From JAAGZL01 sp964628835 (GTDB lineage: Bacteria; Pseudomonadota; Gammaproteobacteria; Chromatiales; Chromatiaceae), in assembly GCA_964628835.1 (NCBI GenBank), contig CAZVME010000001.1, forward strand, positions 1-64,000: a stretch of DNA of 64,000 nucleotides, given 5' to 3'. Every line of letters begins with the position of its first letter. Within the stretch, counting starts at the first letter, position 1. Below the pieces are notes generated by a model that had not been told where the DNA came from, did no database searches, and saw only the letters and a program-made list of their open reading frames with translations. The translations under genes were made by a program, and so were the position numbers. Shown here piece after piece: positions 29,322-37,525 of the stretch.

Positions 29322-29467
29322 AAGAAAAGGCCGATCACCCGTATGAGTGACCGGCCCCGTCCCTGCTAAAATTGCATCCTTGCAGTGCCTCCATGCTGCG
29401 CCATCCTGGCACTATCCGCATCCCTTAGGCTTCCAAACCGAGTGTCCGTAGATCCTTGGCGTCTTGC
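29322..29467 (-). ncRNA. Candidate CsrB/RsmZ-like regulatory RNA
   Basis: The minus strand here holds nine GGA triplets in about 115 bases. One is displayed in a perfect hairpin, TGCA-AGGA-TGCA. Another is inside a longer stem, AGTGCC...GGCACT. A candidate promoter (CTGAAG at 29502-29497, 17 bases, ATTATA at 29479-29474) lies upstream, and a strong terminator closes the unit. RNAs that sequester CsrA/RsmA look like this: short, with many GGA loops and an intrinsic terminator. No convincing protein frame fills the interval. The assignment is by pattern only. It could be another structured RNA that I cannot name. Confidence 0.55.
29325..29356 (-). terminator. Rho-independent terminator of the GGA-rich RNA
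   Basis: GGCCGGTCAC and GTGATCGGCC pair over 10 bp with one G-U on the minus strand, followed by TTTTC. Confidence 0.8.
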
Positions 29468-29811
29468 CTAACTTATAATGTAATCCGGTTCCACAACTTC
29501 AGATATAGGATTTCACCCAACTGTTTGTAGGAATTATCGACAAAAGCAATGGATAGATGAAATTCAGCATAAATCTAATTCGATCACTCTGGGTATCAAA
29601 CATGCGATATCAGCAACGATGACACCCGCAATTCTAATTGTAACGCAGTCCAAATGTAGAAACTGATTAGGGACTGTTAACAAGCCATAATGATCTGTTC
29701 GTTAAATTTCAGTAACATGGGGAAAGATGATAGAGTAATGGATGATCAATAATAAGCAGTAGCATTTATCATTAACGGGATGTTCGTTGCGGGATTGGCA
29801 CAGGAGGTACT

Positions 29812-30261
29812 TTGTTTATGCGAGTGTTATTGCGCCAAATAAAAGAATCTACTTTTCCCATGTTGAGAGTGACATGGTTTTTTTTACTTGTCATTACACT
29901 GCCATGCGCCCATGTGGTAGCAGCAGATAACTACCTTGATCAGCTCGAAGTGGAGTCAAAGAAACTCACAGATCGCCCGGTGCTGGCGCCAGAAACCGAT
30001 GCATCCAGCACGGAGAGTGGTTCCGAGAACAAGGAGTTTAATGTAGAAGGTAAATCGATCTTTCTAAGCCCTGATTTTGACCAAGACCTTACCATGATTG
30101 AGTTTGAAGATGAGTTAAATGTTAGGTTTCTGGGAAGTTTTACCTTTTATAAGAAACTGCCACAACCCAGCAGGGAAGAGGTCTACCGCGGTTATCTCAA
30201 TGGAAACACCATTAAAGAGACCAGAAAAATAATTATGAGCAGATACCTCCATTCACGTTAG
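29812..30261 (+). CDS. Secreted protein of unknown function
   Basis: The 149-residue protein has an N-terminal signal peptide (hydrophobic WFFLLVITLPCAHVVAA, cleavage after VVAA). Its acidic Ser/Thr-rich linker leads to a C-terminal part with FLSPDFDQDLTMIEFEDEL and the motif YRGYLNGNTIKETRKIIMS. I do not recognise a family. The rhodanese gene starts 28 bases downstream, so the two probably act together in the periplasm. Start could be ATG 29818-region or later, since a second Met precedes the hydrophobic core. Confidence 0.65.
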   Translation: MFMRVLLRQIKESTFPMLRVTWFFLLVITLPCAHVVAADNYLDQLEVESKKLTDRPVLAPETDASSTESGSENKEFNVEGKSIFLSPDFDQDLTMIEFEDELNVRFLGSFTFYKKLPQPSREEVYRGYLNGNTIKETRKIIMSRYLHSR

Positions 30262-30289
30262 GGTGGATATCTCGAAGAGTTAGGAGTGG

Positions 30290-31030
30290 ATGATGATAAT
30301 TACCAAAAAAATGAAAATATTGTTTATGCTGGTGGTAGCTTCTGGCCTGATCTCTTCAGCCATTTTTGCAGCTGAGGAAGAGGCTGGAAACGGATCTAAA
30401 TGGATTGGCCTTACGGCAAAAAAACCCTACCTGCACGTGATACACAACGGGCGCACCGTCAAGGTAAAACGGATACAAGATTCCAACTATGAGTTGCGCG
30501 GCTATTTTGCCAAAACATCCCGGCAATGCCCTCCCTTCTGCCTGCGGCCTATGGAGGTGGACCCAAGAGTCAAAACGGTAGGGGAGATAGAGGTCTTCAA
30601 GTTTATTGAAAAACAGTTGCGCACTGGCAAAGGTATGTTGGTCGATGCACGCACCCCGAGTTGGTACAAGAAGGGCACCATCCCAGGCTCAGTGAATTAC
30701 CCGTTTACTATTCTCTCGAAGGGAACCCAGGATATTGAGATGGTGGAGGCACTGGAAAAATTTGGCGCCGTACAGCGGGCAGAGGTTGGCGCCATTAACG
30801 GCTGGCTGGAAGATCAGGGCCTACTTGATGGTGACATGAAAACTCGTGAGTGGGATTTCAGCAACAGCAAAGAGCTGATTGTGTGGTGCAATGGCCCAGC
30901 TTGCGGACAGTCCCCGCGAGCTATCCATGGGCTATTGGACGTTGGTTACCCCCCGCATAAGTTATTCTATTATCGCGGTGGGATGCAGATGTGGCAGCTA
31001 TTTAGCCTGACCACAGCCACCCCTGAATAG
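30290..31030 (+). CDS. Periplasmic rhodanese-domain protein
   Basis: The 246-residue protein has a signal peptide (LFMLVVASGLISSAIFAA). A short region with paired cysteines (RQCPPFCLRP) comes before a rhodanese domain (GMLVDARTPSWYKKGTIPGSVNYPF). The active loop is WCNGPACGQSPRAIHGLL, with the catalytic Cys after VW, or the second Cys four residues later. Rhodanese domains carry persulfide sulfur. The loop is longer than the usual CxxxxR. A role in periplasmic sulfur handling is inferred. It is paired with the secreted protein upstream. Confidence 0.85.
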   Translation: MMIITKKMKILFMLVVASGLISSAIFAAEEEAGNGSKWIGLTAKKPYLHVIHNGRTVKVKRIQDSNYELRGYFAKTSRQCPPFCLRPMEVDPRVKTVGEIEVFKFIEKQLRTGKGMLVDARTPSWYKKGTIPGSVNYPFTILSKGTQDIEMVEALEKFGAVQRAEVGAINGWLEDQGLLDGDMKTREWDFSNSKELIVWCNGPACGQSPRAIHGLLDVGYPPHKLFYYRGGMQMWQLFSLTTATPE

Positions 31031-31129
31031 TTAAGCTCACAACTATCTCCGATCCGGTTTGCATTTTTGATCAAACCGGGTGGGAGTGCTCCACCAATTG
31101 AAGTGTAAGTTAGATGCTTCCAAACACAC

Positions 31130-31365
31130 TGATAAATAGAAGTGCGCATTTCCCGGCTGTCACTGAGCTTGAACTGGGAAATCTGCAGCTTGCTACTCTG
31201 ACCATCCAGAACGGTCCACTCTTTACACCAGTCGAACCGCAAGACTTCTCCCGGTGCAAAAACCAATGGCACATAAGCATAATTACTGGCAACACGAGAT
31301 GCTTCCTGCTGCTGAGCTTGCCCAGCTCTGGCAAAGGCAGCAACACGATCATATGACCAGGTCAT
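31130..31365 (-). pseudogene. IS21-family transposase IstA fragment
   Basis: About 75 residues read DRVAAFAR, then AYVPLVFAPGEVLRFDWCKEW and SKLQISQFKLSDSRE. This is the start of the IstA catalytic core including the first Asp of the DDE triad (FDW). The rest of IstA and all of IstB are missing, and the frame runs into unrelated sequence. It is a remnant between the rhodanese gene and a small plus-strand gene, close to the integron array. Confidence 0.7.
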
Positions 31366-31489
31366 AAAACAGCCACTTTTCTGACAGTGATTGGGCCACT
31401 TCTTACTATTATCTAACTAAAAAAATATGCGATAAGATACCTATGTTCTGGCACTACCGCCAAGCAAACCAGATAAAGGGGATTAAGTC

Positions 31490-31678
31490 GTGAATGTACA
31501 GGAATGGTTATCTAGGACCTTTATAATAATATCTATTTTATGGATTGCCTATGTTTTTACAGTTAACAGCCCTGGGATATTTAGCACCGTAAAGATGTTG
31601 ACTGCAGGCCTAGCCGTTCTGTGGGCGGTTTATTGGGCAGGTGTATTGATAACAAACAGGCTTAGTCCCAATGACTGA
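31490..31678 (+). CDS. Small two-helix membrane protein
   Basis: A 62-residue frame starting at GTG 31490 with an AAGGGG ribosome site. Two hydrophobic segments (TFIIISILWIAYVFTV and MLTAGLAVLWAVYWAGVLI) suggest an inner-membrane protein. I do not recognise it. It points toward the minus-strand cassette array and ends 77 bases before the first attC. Confidence 0.5.
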   Translation: MNVQEWLSRTFIIISILWIAYVFTVNSPGIFSTVKMLTAGLAVLWAVYWAGVLITNRLSPND

Positions 31679-31754
31679 ATACCCAACCCCGTCTGTTAGC
31701 TGAGCTTGCAGGCCTGCCAGATGATATGACAGGTCCTCAGTGGGTAACTCGGGC

Positions 31755-31844
31755 TCCTAACGTTCTAGGTAAGGGGCGGCTGGCACAGCCAGACGTCCAG
31801 CGCAGGGCCGTAGGCCCGGAGCAAACTTGACCTTCTTGTTAGAA
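31755..31844 (-). repeat. Integron attC site 1
   Basis: On the minus strand the site begins with R'' TTCTAAC directly after the HEPN gene and ends with R' GTTAGGA. The interior is a GC-rich imperfect palindrome. R'' is the exact complement of GTTAGAA, the box at the start of the same cassette, as expected for one circular cassette. Confidence 0.88.
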
Positions 31845-31846
31845 GA

Positions 31847-32353
31847 CTATTCCTTACTACCTGCTGTTTCGTCATTTTCTTCAAGGTAATGTGTGTACGC
31901 ACCAAGTGAGCCACAAATAGTATCCAATGTGCTTCTTAGGCAAGTCAAAATATCGTCATGCTCTGCTTTACGTATTTCAGAAAATGCTTTTCCAAGAGGT
32001 CGCCCAATTAGTTCGATATCTGCCATAGTAATCTCTTTTTGCCTTTCATGAGCACAACGGTTTCTAACTGCGTTTAAATTTCGCATCATCGTTATTTGAA
32101 TATCTTTTACATAATCAAATGCAGATACTAGAACTAACTTTTGAGCAAAAGAAAGCCGCCCTTTCTCAACAATGCGATCTCCACGATCAAGTTTGGCAAT
32201 AATTAATCTTTCAAGCATGTACTCAATATAAAGATGAGTTCTGAGAATAAGAAGCACCGGATCGTGAATATCTCCGCAAACATTCTGGTACTCTTGAAAC
32301 TCACGTTCCTTATTTGGATCTTTTTCTTCCATGTCTTCGATTATGTTATTCAT
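31847..32353 (-). CDS. HEPN-like protein in an integron cassette
   Basis: The 168-residue alpha-helical protein resembles the MltR/HEPN group. Helices around DPVLLILRTHLYIEYMLERLI and LSFAQKLVLVSAF are followed by LNAVRNRCAHERQKE, which contains the HEPN RNxxxH ribonuclease motif. HEPN proteins are often RNA-cleaving toxins or defence effectors, but MltR-type members are regulators, so the function is open. It is preceded by attC 2 and followed within 3 bases by attC 1, so it is a complete cassette. Confidence 0.7.
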   Translation of the reverse strand: MNNIIEDMEEKDPNKEREFQEYQNVCGDIHDPVLLILRTHLYIEYMLERLIIAKLDRGDRIVEKGRLSFAQKLVLVSAFDYVKDIQITMMRNLNAVRNRCAHERQKEITMADIELIGRPLGKAFSEIRKAEHDDILTCLRSTLDTICGSLGAYTHYLEENDETAGSKE

Positions 32354-32362
32354 TTGTTTTTC

Positions 32363-32428
32363 TTCTAACGTTGCCTTCAGCGGAGCAGACGCGATAGCGA
32401 CTGCGTCCGATGAAAGGCCTTGTTAAAT
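32363..32428 (-). repeat. Integron attC site 2
   Basis: The minus strand runs from R'' ATTTAAC, touching the stop codon of the PIN-like gene, to R' GTTAGAA. It is VCR-like (AACAAGGCC ... GGCAACGTTAG) with an internal palindrome. R'' exactly complements GTTAAAT, the box at the start of the PIN-like cassette. Confidence 0.9.
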
Positions 32429-33295
32429 TTATTGCTTATTCTTTTGCGCATTTACTGTAGCTTCTCGATACAATTTAATTAAGCGCATAAATTCTGCTGC
32501 TGGATACTCTTCCGGCTCTGATGCCACAGCCTCTTTTTCTTCAATAATTTCATCCTCAGCCTTTTCCATAGCTTTGCTTACAGTCAGCTTTACAGCCTTG
32601 AAGGCAACAGATAAACGCTCGGTAAGTATAATTTTTCTTTTCCTACTAACACGTTCTTTAAACTCTTGACTTAACCAGTCGTTCAAGAATGATTCACCTT
32701 TAACTATTGCCCCAAAGTCAGTATCTCGAGTAACAAGAATAATATCTTTACCACTATTCTGAGCGCATTTAATGATCCACTCCCAATTGACAGCATCACC
32801 AATAGAATTGTCCTCTTTCTTTCTTGGGGGATACCCAAGAACAAAGCGCTTTCTGGCAAGATGTCTAATGTTGAATCTCTCCTTTACGCTTCTATCTAGG
32901 TTGTATGGTGATTTATGTTTGAATAATCTCTGAAGAGTTTGATATACGGGATCATTACCGGATGGATTCTTTAGGACCTTAATAATTTTGTCTGTGACTT
33001 TCTTTTGTTGTGTTCCTATTTCTTTTTTCTTTTTCTCAATCTGCTTTGATGCCTGCAACTCCGATAGAAGTGCAGGCACGCTTAAATTATTCCAGTCCGG
33101 ATTCTTGAACTTATTTAATGTCTCTAGTATTACTTTTTGCCGATTCTTCTTAAACTCCATTTCAACTTGACTACCAAGAATAATCAGATCCTTGTGCTTA
33201 TCAATCAATTCCAAGTAAGACATGCTGACATCTGATTTCCTTATTCGGTAGAAATCCAGGAAGATATTTGTGTCGATAAAGATCAATGCATCCAT
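32429..33295 (-). CDS. PIN-like nuclease (DUF4935 type) in an integron cassette
   Basis: The 288-residue protein starts with the PIN first acidic block (IFIDTNIFLDFYRI, Asp8). Later acidic positions fit ILVTRDTDFGAI, and a basic helical insert fills the middle (KQIEKKKKEIGTQQKKVT). The C-terminal third is charged and helical. The layout resembles stand-alone PIN-like DUF4935 proteins, which are suspected RNases in defence. No antitoxin partner frame is inside the cassette. Flanked by attC 3 upstream and attC 2 downstream. Confidence 0.75.
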   Translation of the reverse strand: MDALIFIDTNIFLDFYRIRKSDVSMSYLELIDKHKDLIILGSQVEMEFKKNRQKVILETLNKFKNPDWNNLSVPALLSELQASKQIEKKKKEIGTQQKKVTDKIIKVLKNPSGNDPVYQTLQRLFKHKSPYNLDRSVKERFNIRHLARKRFVLGYPPRKKEDNSIGDAVNWEWIIKCAQNSGKDIILVTRDTDFGAIVKGESFLNDWLSQEFKERVSRKRKIILTERLSVAFKAVKLTVSKAMEKAEDEIIEEKEAVASEPEEYPAAEFMRLIKLYREATVNAQKNKQ

Positions 33296-33314
33296 GTCGT
33301 ACTCATTTTCTTAA

Positions 33315-33397
33315 ATTTAACGCTTAAATATGGGGCGCCGCGCTTTTTTGCGGCGTCCCAGCGAACGATAGTGAGCGACATGATTTTCTTGTTATGT
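33315..33397 (-). repeat. Integron attC site 3
   Basis: The minus strand runs from R'' ACATAAC to R' GTTAAAT, with stem GGGACGCCGC/GCGGCGCCCC inside. R'' exactly complements GTTATGT at 33795-33789, the start of the same cassette. Confidence 0.9.
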
Positions 33398-33402
33398 TTC
33401 CT

Positions 33403-33783
33403 TTATTCATATATTTCAATATTTCTTTCTGTAACTAGTTCTTTAAGGCGTTTTTTATAATCAATTATTTCTGGCTTAAGATGCTTACATGGAGCATAAC
33501 CACCTTCATTTATTATAAATCGCTCTGTAGCCAACTGCGCCTCATGGCCACATCTTTCTTTACGTATTCTTGCGAGTGGGTCATTAATGCATTTTTTAAA
33601 GAATTCTGAATTGTAATCGCTTCCTATTTTATCAGTACAAGATCGGTAAATTGATCTCAGCTCTTTAACGGCCTCTGTTCTTGCGCTTATATATTCTTGA
33701 GAGTATTTGCGCTCCTCTGCATTAGAAACCGGCGTTATTAAGAAAACGCATAATACAAGCAATGTAATTCGATTGTTATTCAT
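33403..33783 (-). CDS. Small secreted protein in an integron cassette
   Basis: A protein of 126 residues from ATG 33783; three codons more if read from 33792, but those bases are the core recombination site. The signal peptide ITLLVLCVFLITPVSNA is clear. The mature part has four cysteines (YRSCTDK, FKKCIND, KERCGHE, YAPCKHL), likely two disulfides. I do not recognise the family. It is the first cassette of the array on the minus strand and has no visible ribosome site, as often seen for cassette genes. Confidence 0.7.
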   Translation of the reverse strand: MNNNRITLLVLCVFLITPVSNAEERKYSQEYISARTEAVKELRSIYRSCTDKIGSDYNSEFFKKCINDPLARIRKERCGHEAQLATERFIINEGGYAPCKHLKPEIIDYKKRLKELVTERNIEIYE

Positions 33784-33788
33784 GTGGA

Positions 33789-33795
33789 ACATAAC
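33789..33795 (-). other. Core site at the 5' edge of the left cassette array
   Basis: GTTATGT on the minus strand. It pairs exactly with R'' of attC 3. No attC or recognisable attI precedes it; the bases before the core read AACT. Confidence 0.7.
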
Positions 33796-33821
33796 AGTTG
33801 ATTATGTAGCTGGAAACAATA

Positions 33822-34235
33822 TTGAGATATACCGCAAAACTGGGGCTATATCCCTTGGCTTGGTTGAGGTTAACAAAAATCCGCGATCTTGACGACACCG
33901 CCATGGCCAAAATAATGGCCCATGAAAATATGGATGAATGGGGGAGTCCGGCAGATGTAGAGCAAGAGACTATCAGGGCAATTGTTGATGGGTATGCGGA
34001 AAGGCGGATTGATTTGGGTAAGACTCCAAGCAATGCAAACAATTCCAACACTAGGCTTGCTCCATGCTTTATTGCCGGAAAGCACCCCGGCGGCAGCCAG
34101 GGTGCACCGTATAGTTCAGAAATGCTACGTAAATTTCTTGGTTGGGTGAGTTCAAAATACAAACCGCCCCATGTTGCCCAGAACGTTGCCCAATTTCTAT
34201 CTGGCACTAAAAAAGGCCTAGCTATTTCTAGCTAA
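33822..34235 (+). pseudogene. Unrecognised frame, possibly truncated by the cassette array
   Basis: A plus-strand frame of about 137 codons. It has no ATG in its first 30 codons, only TTG at 33822, and it is open only from 33810, 15 bases from the cassette core site. The protein (ADVEQETIRAIVDGYAERRI, SSEMLRKFLGWVSSKYKPPH) looks real in composition, but I cannot assign it. It may be the 3' part of a gene cut when cassettes inserted. It ends in the stem shared with the tRNA-Pro terminator. Confidence 0.4.
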
Positions 34236-34242
34236 GCCTTTG
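34211..34242 (-). terminator. Terminator of tRNA-Pro
   Basis: Minus strand AAAGGCTTAGCTA ... TAGCTAGGCCTTTTTT forms a stem with a T run just after the tRNA 3' end. Confidence 0.75.
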
Positions 34243-34250
34243 ATTCTTTA

Positions 34251-34327
34251 TGGTCGGAGCGAGAGGATTCGAACCTCCGACCCCCACAACCCCATTGTGG
34301 TGCGCTACCAAGCTGCGCTACGCTCCG
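34251..34327 (-). tRNA. tRNA-Pro (GGG)
   Basis: A 77-nt cloverleaf with a CGGAGCG/CGCTCCG acceptor stem, anticodon loop ATGGGGT (anticodon GGG), T-loop GGTTCGAATCC and encoded CCA. It lies at the 3' end of the thrS-ihfA-merR block, a common place for it in gammaproteobacteria. Confidence 0.96.
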
Positions 34328-34381
34328 TAAGAGCGCGCATACTAGGCGTAGAAGCCAGATATGTCAACGCCGATGTAACTA

Positions 34382-34741
34382 CTACCGCTTAAGAATATGT
34401 AGAACCTCTTCCAGTTCGGTTCGCAGTTGCTTGATGATCTCCTGGCTCTGATGGTAGTCCTCTTTCGCATCAGCACCGGTCAACTGCAACCTTGCCCCAC
34501 CAATAGTGAAACCCTGCTCATACAGCAGATTTCTGATCTGGCGGATCATCAACACGTCGTGTCGTTGATAATAGCGTCTGTTTCCACGCCTCTTGACCGG
34601 TTTTAGCTGGGGGAATTCCTGTTCCCAGTACCTCAATACATGGGGCTTTACCCCACAGAGTTCGCTAACCTCACCAATAGTGAAATAGCGTTTACCAGGT
34701 ATAACCGGTAGATCAGCGGTACTGCTACTCGCTTCCAGCAT
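34382..34741 (-). CDS. MerR family transcriptional regulator
   Basis: The 119-residue protein has a MerR DNA-binding domain (KRYFTIGEVSELCGVKPHVLRYWEQEF, then RRGNRRYYQRHDVLMIRQIRNLL). A short C-terminal coiled coil follows (YHQSQEIIKQLRTELEEVL). No effector domain or Cys ligand set is present. Its start overlaps the end of ihfA by 17 bases, the conserved ihfA-merR arrangement. Target genes are unknown. Confidence 0.92.
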   Translation of the reverse strand: MLEASSSTADLPVIPGKRYFTIGEVSELCGVKPHVLRYWEQEFPQLKPVKRRGNRRYYQRHDVLMIRQIRNLLYEQGFTIGGARLQLTGADAKEDYHQSQEIIKQLRTELEEVLHILKR

Positions 34742-35021
34742 AAGCCTCTACCCTCGCCTTTAGTTTCTGACCGGGACGAAATGTAACCACTCTACGTGCG
34801 GTAATGGGGATCTCCGCACCGGTTTTTGGATTACGCCCAGGCCGCTCGCCCTTTTCCCTCAGGTCGAAATTACCGAATCCTGAAAGTTTGACTTGAGAAC
34901 CCTGCTCCAGTGCTGAACGTGTCCTGTTAAAGAACAATTCAACCATCTCCTTGGCCTCACGCTTGTTCAGACCCAGCTCATCGAAGAGCCGTTCTGCCAT
35001 ATCAGCCTTGGTAAGTGCCAT
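34725..35021 (-). CDS. ihfA: Integration host factor, alpha subunit
   Basis: The 98-residue DNA-bending protein has the HU/IHF signature GFGNFDLREKGERPGRNPKTG. The N-terminus MALTKADMAERLFDELGLNK is typical of IhfA. It pairs with IhfB, not in this window. Four bases separate it from pheT, and it overlaps the merR gene. It is therefore part of the pheST-ihfA operon. Confidence 0.96.
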   Translation of the reverse strand: MALTKADMAERLFDELGLNKREAKEMVELFFNRTRSALEQGSQVKLSGFGNFDLREKGERPGRNPKTGAEIPITARRVVTFRPGQKLKARVEAYAGSE

Positions 35022-35025
35022 ATTA

Positions 35026-37404
35026 TTATTCTCTCAGTTGTGCGTTCAGTTTGTCAGAGAGGGCTTGAAGGATACGCTCCATCACGCCTTCTGCATATTC
35101 ATCTGTTAGATTGTGCGAAGTTTCCTGTAAAATCAAGCCCAAAGCGAGGCTTTTTCGTCCAAAATCTATATTTTTTCCAGTATAGACGTCAAAAAGCCGT
35201 ATGTCTTGGAGAATTTCCGGGGCCGCCTGTCTGATGCAGTCTGAAATCTGGCTAAACCTGACATCCTCATCCACCACTATGGCAATGTCCCTGCGGATGG
35301 ATGGAAACTTGGAAAGTGGAGTGAAGGCCGGGAGGGCCCCACCGGTAAGCAGATCCAGGCGTATCTCGAATAAGAATGTATTTCCTGCCAAACCCAACTT
35401 ATCCTCCAGTCTTGGGTGCAGCATGCCTATCCAGCCCACCGGCTCACCATTCCGCATAATCCTGGCTGCCTGCCCAGGATGCAGCGACGGATGCTCACCA
35501 GGGATAAATTCAAAATCCTCTGGTGATCCAGTAAGGCTCAAAATTACCTCCAGATCCGCCTTTAGGTCGAAAAAATCCACCCCACGTACATCCTCACCCC
35601 ACTGCTCGGAGCTGATATCACCGGATATAAGGCCGGCCAGCATCGGGTCCTGCTGGATATCAGAGGGCCGCATGACAAACCTTAGGCCTGACTCAAAGAT
35701 CCTCACCCTGCCCTGTTGCCGGGACTGATTGTAGACTGCCGTCTGTAGCAGGCCAGGCCAGAGGCTGGTGCGCATAATGGACATATCTGCGGATATGGGG
35801 TTGGCTAGCTCCACCGTGTCGTGCTGTGGATCCATCAGGTCATGCAGCTCCTGACTGATGAAACTGTAGGTGATCACCTCCTGGAAGCTGCGGTCTACCA
35901 GCAGCTCCTTGGCCCGTTGCAGACTGAAGGCCATCTCAGGCTCACCCTGCATCACAGTTGCTGCTGCACTGTGGTGAATGGGAATCTCGGTGTAGCCGTA
36001 TATACGGCCGATCTCCTCAATCAGGTCCTCTTCAATACTAACATCAAAGCGGCAGCTCGGCGCCACCACACTCCAGCCAGCCTCCACCGGCGCCACCTGC
36101 ATCTCCAGACGGGTGAGGATATCGGCAACCATCTCATCCTCTATCACCACGCCCAGGATCTTCGCTAGACGGTCACGACGCAGCAGGATCTGTGGACGGC
36201 GCTCTATATGCTCTTCTGAAGCGACGACCTCAACCGGACCTGGCTCGCCACCCACTATATCCAACAACAGCTCTGTTGCGCGCTCAATGGCCCTGACCTG
36301 CAATTCAGGATCGACCCCACGCTCAAACCGATGTGAAGAATCTGTATGCAGCCCGTAGCTACGGGCCTTACCAATGATTGCAGTTGGAGCAAAAAATGCA
36401 CTCTCCAACAAAACATCCTTGGTCTCTGCAGTCACCCCGGAGTGCTCTCCACCCATGATGCCGGCCATAGCCACCGGGCTTTTGGCATCTGCAATTACCA
36501 GGGTGCCCTCCCGCAGCTCCTGTTCCTGGCCATCTAACAGGATCAGTTTTTCTCCAGCCCGCGCCATGCGTACCCGAATCTCACCATCCAGCTTGGCCAG
36601 ATCAAATCCATGCATGGGCTGACCCAACTCCATCAGCACATAGTTGGTGACATCCACCACCGGGCTGATGCTGCGAATCTCGCTCCGACGCAGCTTCTCT
36701 TTCATCCACAGCGGGGTTTCGGCCTTTGGGTTGATATTGCGCATCACCCGACATGCGTACACAGGGCAGGCCTCAGGGGCTTCCAGACTAACCGGGAAAC
36801 GGTCCTCATTTTGCGCCGGGACCGGCTCGATGGCAGGCGGTGTAACGCTGCAACGGTTGACCACACCCACATCCCGAGCGATACCGGCAATACTCAGACA
36901 GTCACCACGGTCCGGGGTCAGATCCACCTCGATAAAGCCATCATCCAGATCCAAGTATGCGCGGATATCTGTACCCACCGGGGCATCGGCTGGCAGCACC
37001 ATAACCCCTTCAGAAGAGTCGACCAGACCCAGCTCTGACTCCGCGCAGATCATGCCCAGAGACTGCACCCCGCGCAATTTCGCCTTCTTGATCTTGAAGT
37101 TACCTGGCAGCACCGCGCCCACCGTGGCCACCGCCACCTTCATCCCAGCGGCAACATTCTTGGCTCCGCAGACTATCTGCAACTCATCATCCTGTCCGGC
37201 ATCCACCCGGCAGACACTAAGCTTGTCCGCATCAGGGTGTTGTTCACGGGCCAGAACCTCACCCACTACCACGCCCTGAAAATCTCCTGCCACCGCGCCT
37301 ACGGAATCCACCTCCAGGCCGGCCATGCTCAACTGATCGGCCAACTCCTCGGTGCTAATATCCGGGTTAGTCCACTCCCGCAACCATGCTTCACTGAATT
37401 TCAT
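35026..37404 (-). CDS. pheT: Phenylalanyl-tRNA synthetase, beta subunit
   Basis: The 792-residue protein has the N-terminal tRNA-binding domain (VVVGEVLAREQHPDADKLSVC), the B3/B4 editing domain, the B5 domain and the C-terminal anticodon-binding FDX domain (FTPLSKFPSIRRDIAIVVDE). It acts with PheS as an alpha2beta2 enzyme. The gap of 121 bases from pheS is longer than usual but on the same strand. Confidence 0.97.
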   Translation of the reverse strand: MKFSEAWLREWTNPDISTEELADQLSMAGLEVDSVGAVAGDFQGVVVGEVLAREQHPDADKLSVCRVDAGQDDELQIVCGAKNVAAGMKVAVATVGAVLPGNFKIKKAKLRGVQSLGMICAESELGLVDSSEGVMVLPADAPVGTDIRAYLDLDDGFIEVDLTPDRGDCLSIAGIARDVGVVNRCSVTPPAIEPVPAQNEDRFPVSLEAPEACPVYACRVMRNINPKAETPLWMKEKLRRSEIRSISPVVDVTNYVLMELGQPMHGFDLAKLDGEIRVRMARAGEKLILLDGQEQELREGTLVIADAKSPVAMAGIMGGEHSGVTAETKDVLLESAFFAPTAIIGKARSYGLHTDSSHRFERGVDPELQVRAIERATELLLDIVGGEPGPVEVVASEEHIERRPQILLRRDRLAKILGVVIEDEMVADILTRLEMQVAPVEAGWSVVAPSCRFDVSIEEDLIEEIGRIYGYTEIPIHHSAAATVMQGEPEMAFSLQRAKELLVDRSFQEVITYSFISQELHDLMDPQHDTVELANPISADMSIMRTSLWPGLLQTAVYNQSRQQGRVRIFESGLRFVMRPSDIQQDPMLAGLISGDISSEQWGEDVRGVDFFDLKADLEVILSLTGSPEDFEFIPGEHPSLHPGQAARIMRNGEPVGWIGMLHPRLEDKLGLAGNTFLFEIRLDLLTGGALPAFTPLSKFPSIRRDIAIVVDEDVRFSQISDCIRQAAPEILQDIRLFDVYTGKNIDFGRKSLALGLILQETSHNLTDEYAEGVMERILQALSDKLNAQLRE

Positions 37405-37525
37405 CTTTATTCCTAAATCAATTTGGAACCTTGAAGTACGCTAAGAGCGCCAAGTAACTCTGTTACAACTTCCAGTTTCCACAATTTAACTATTTAACCT
37501 TTGTGATCTTTGCGGTTAAAAAATC

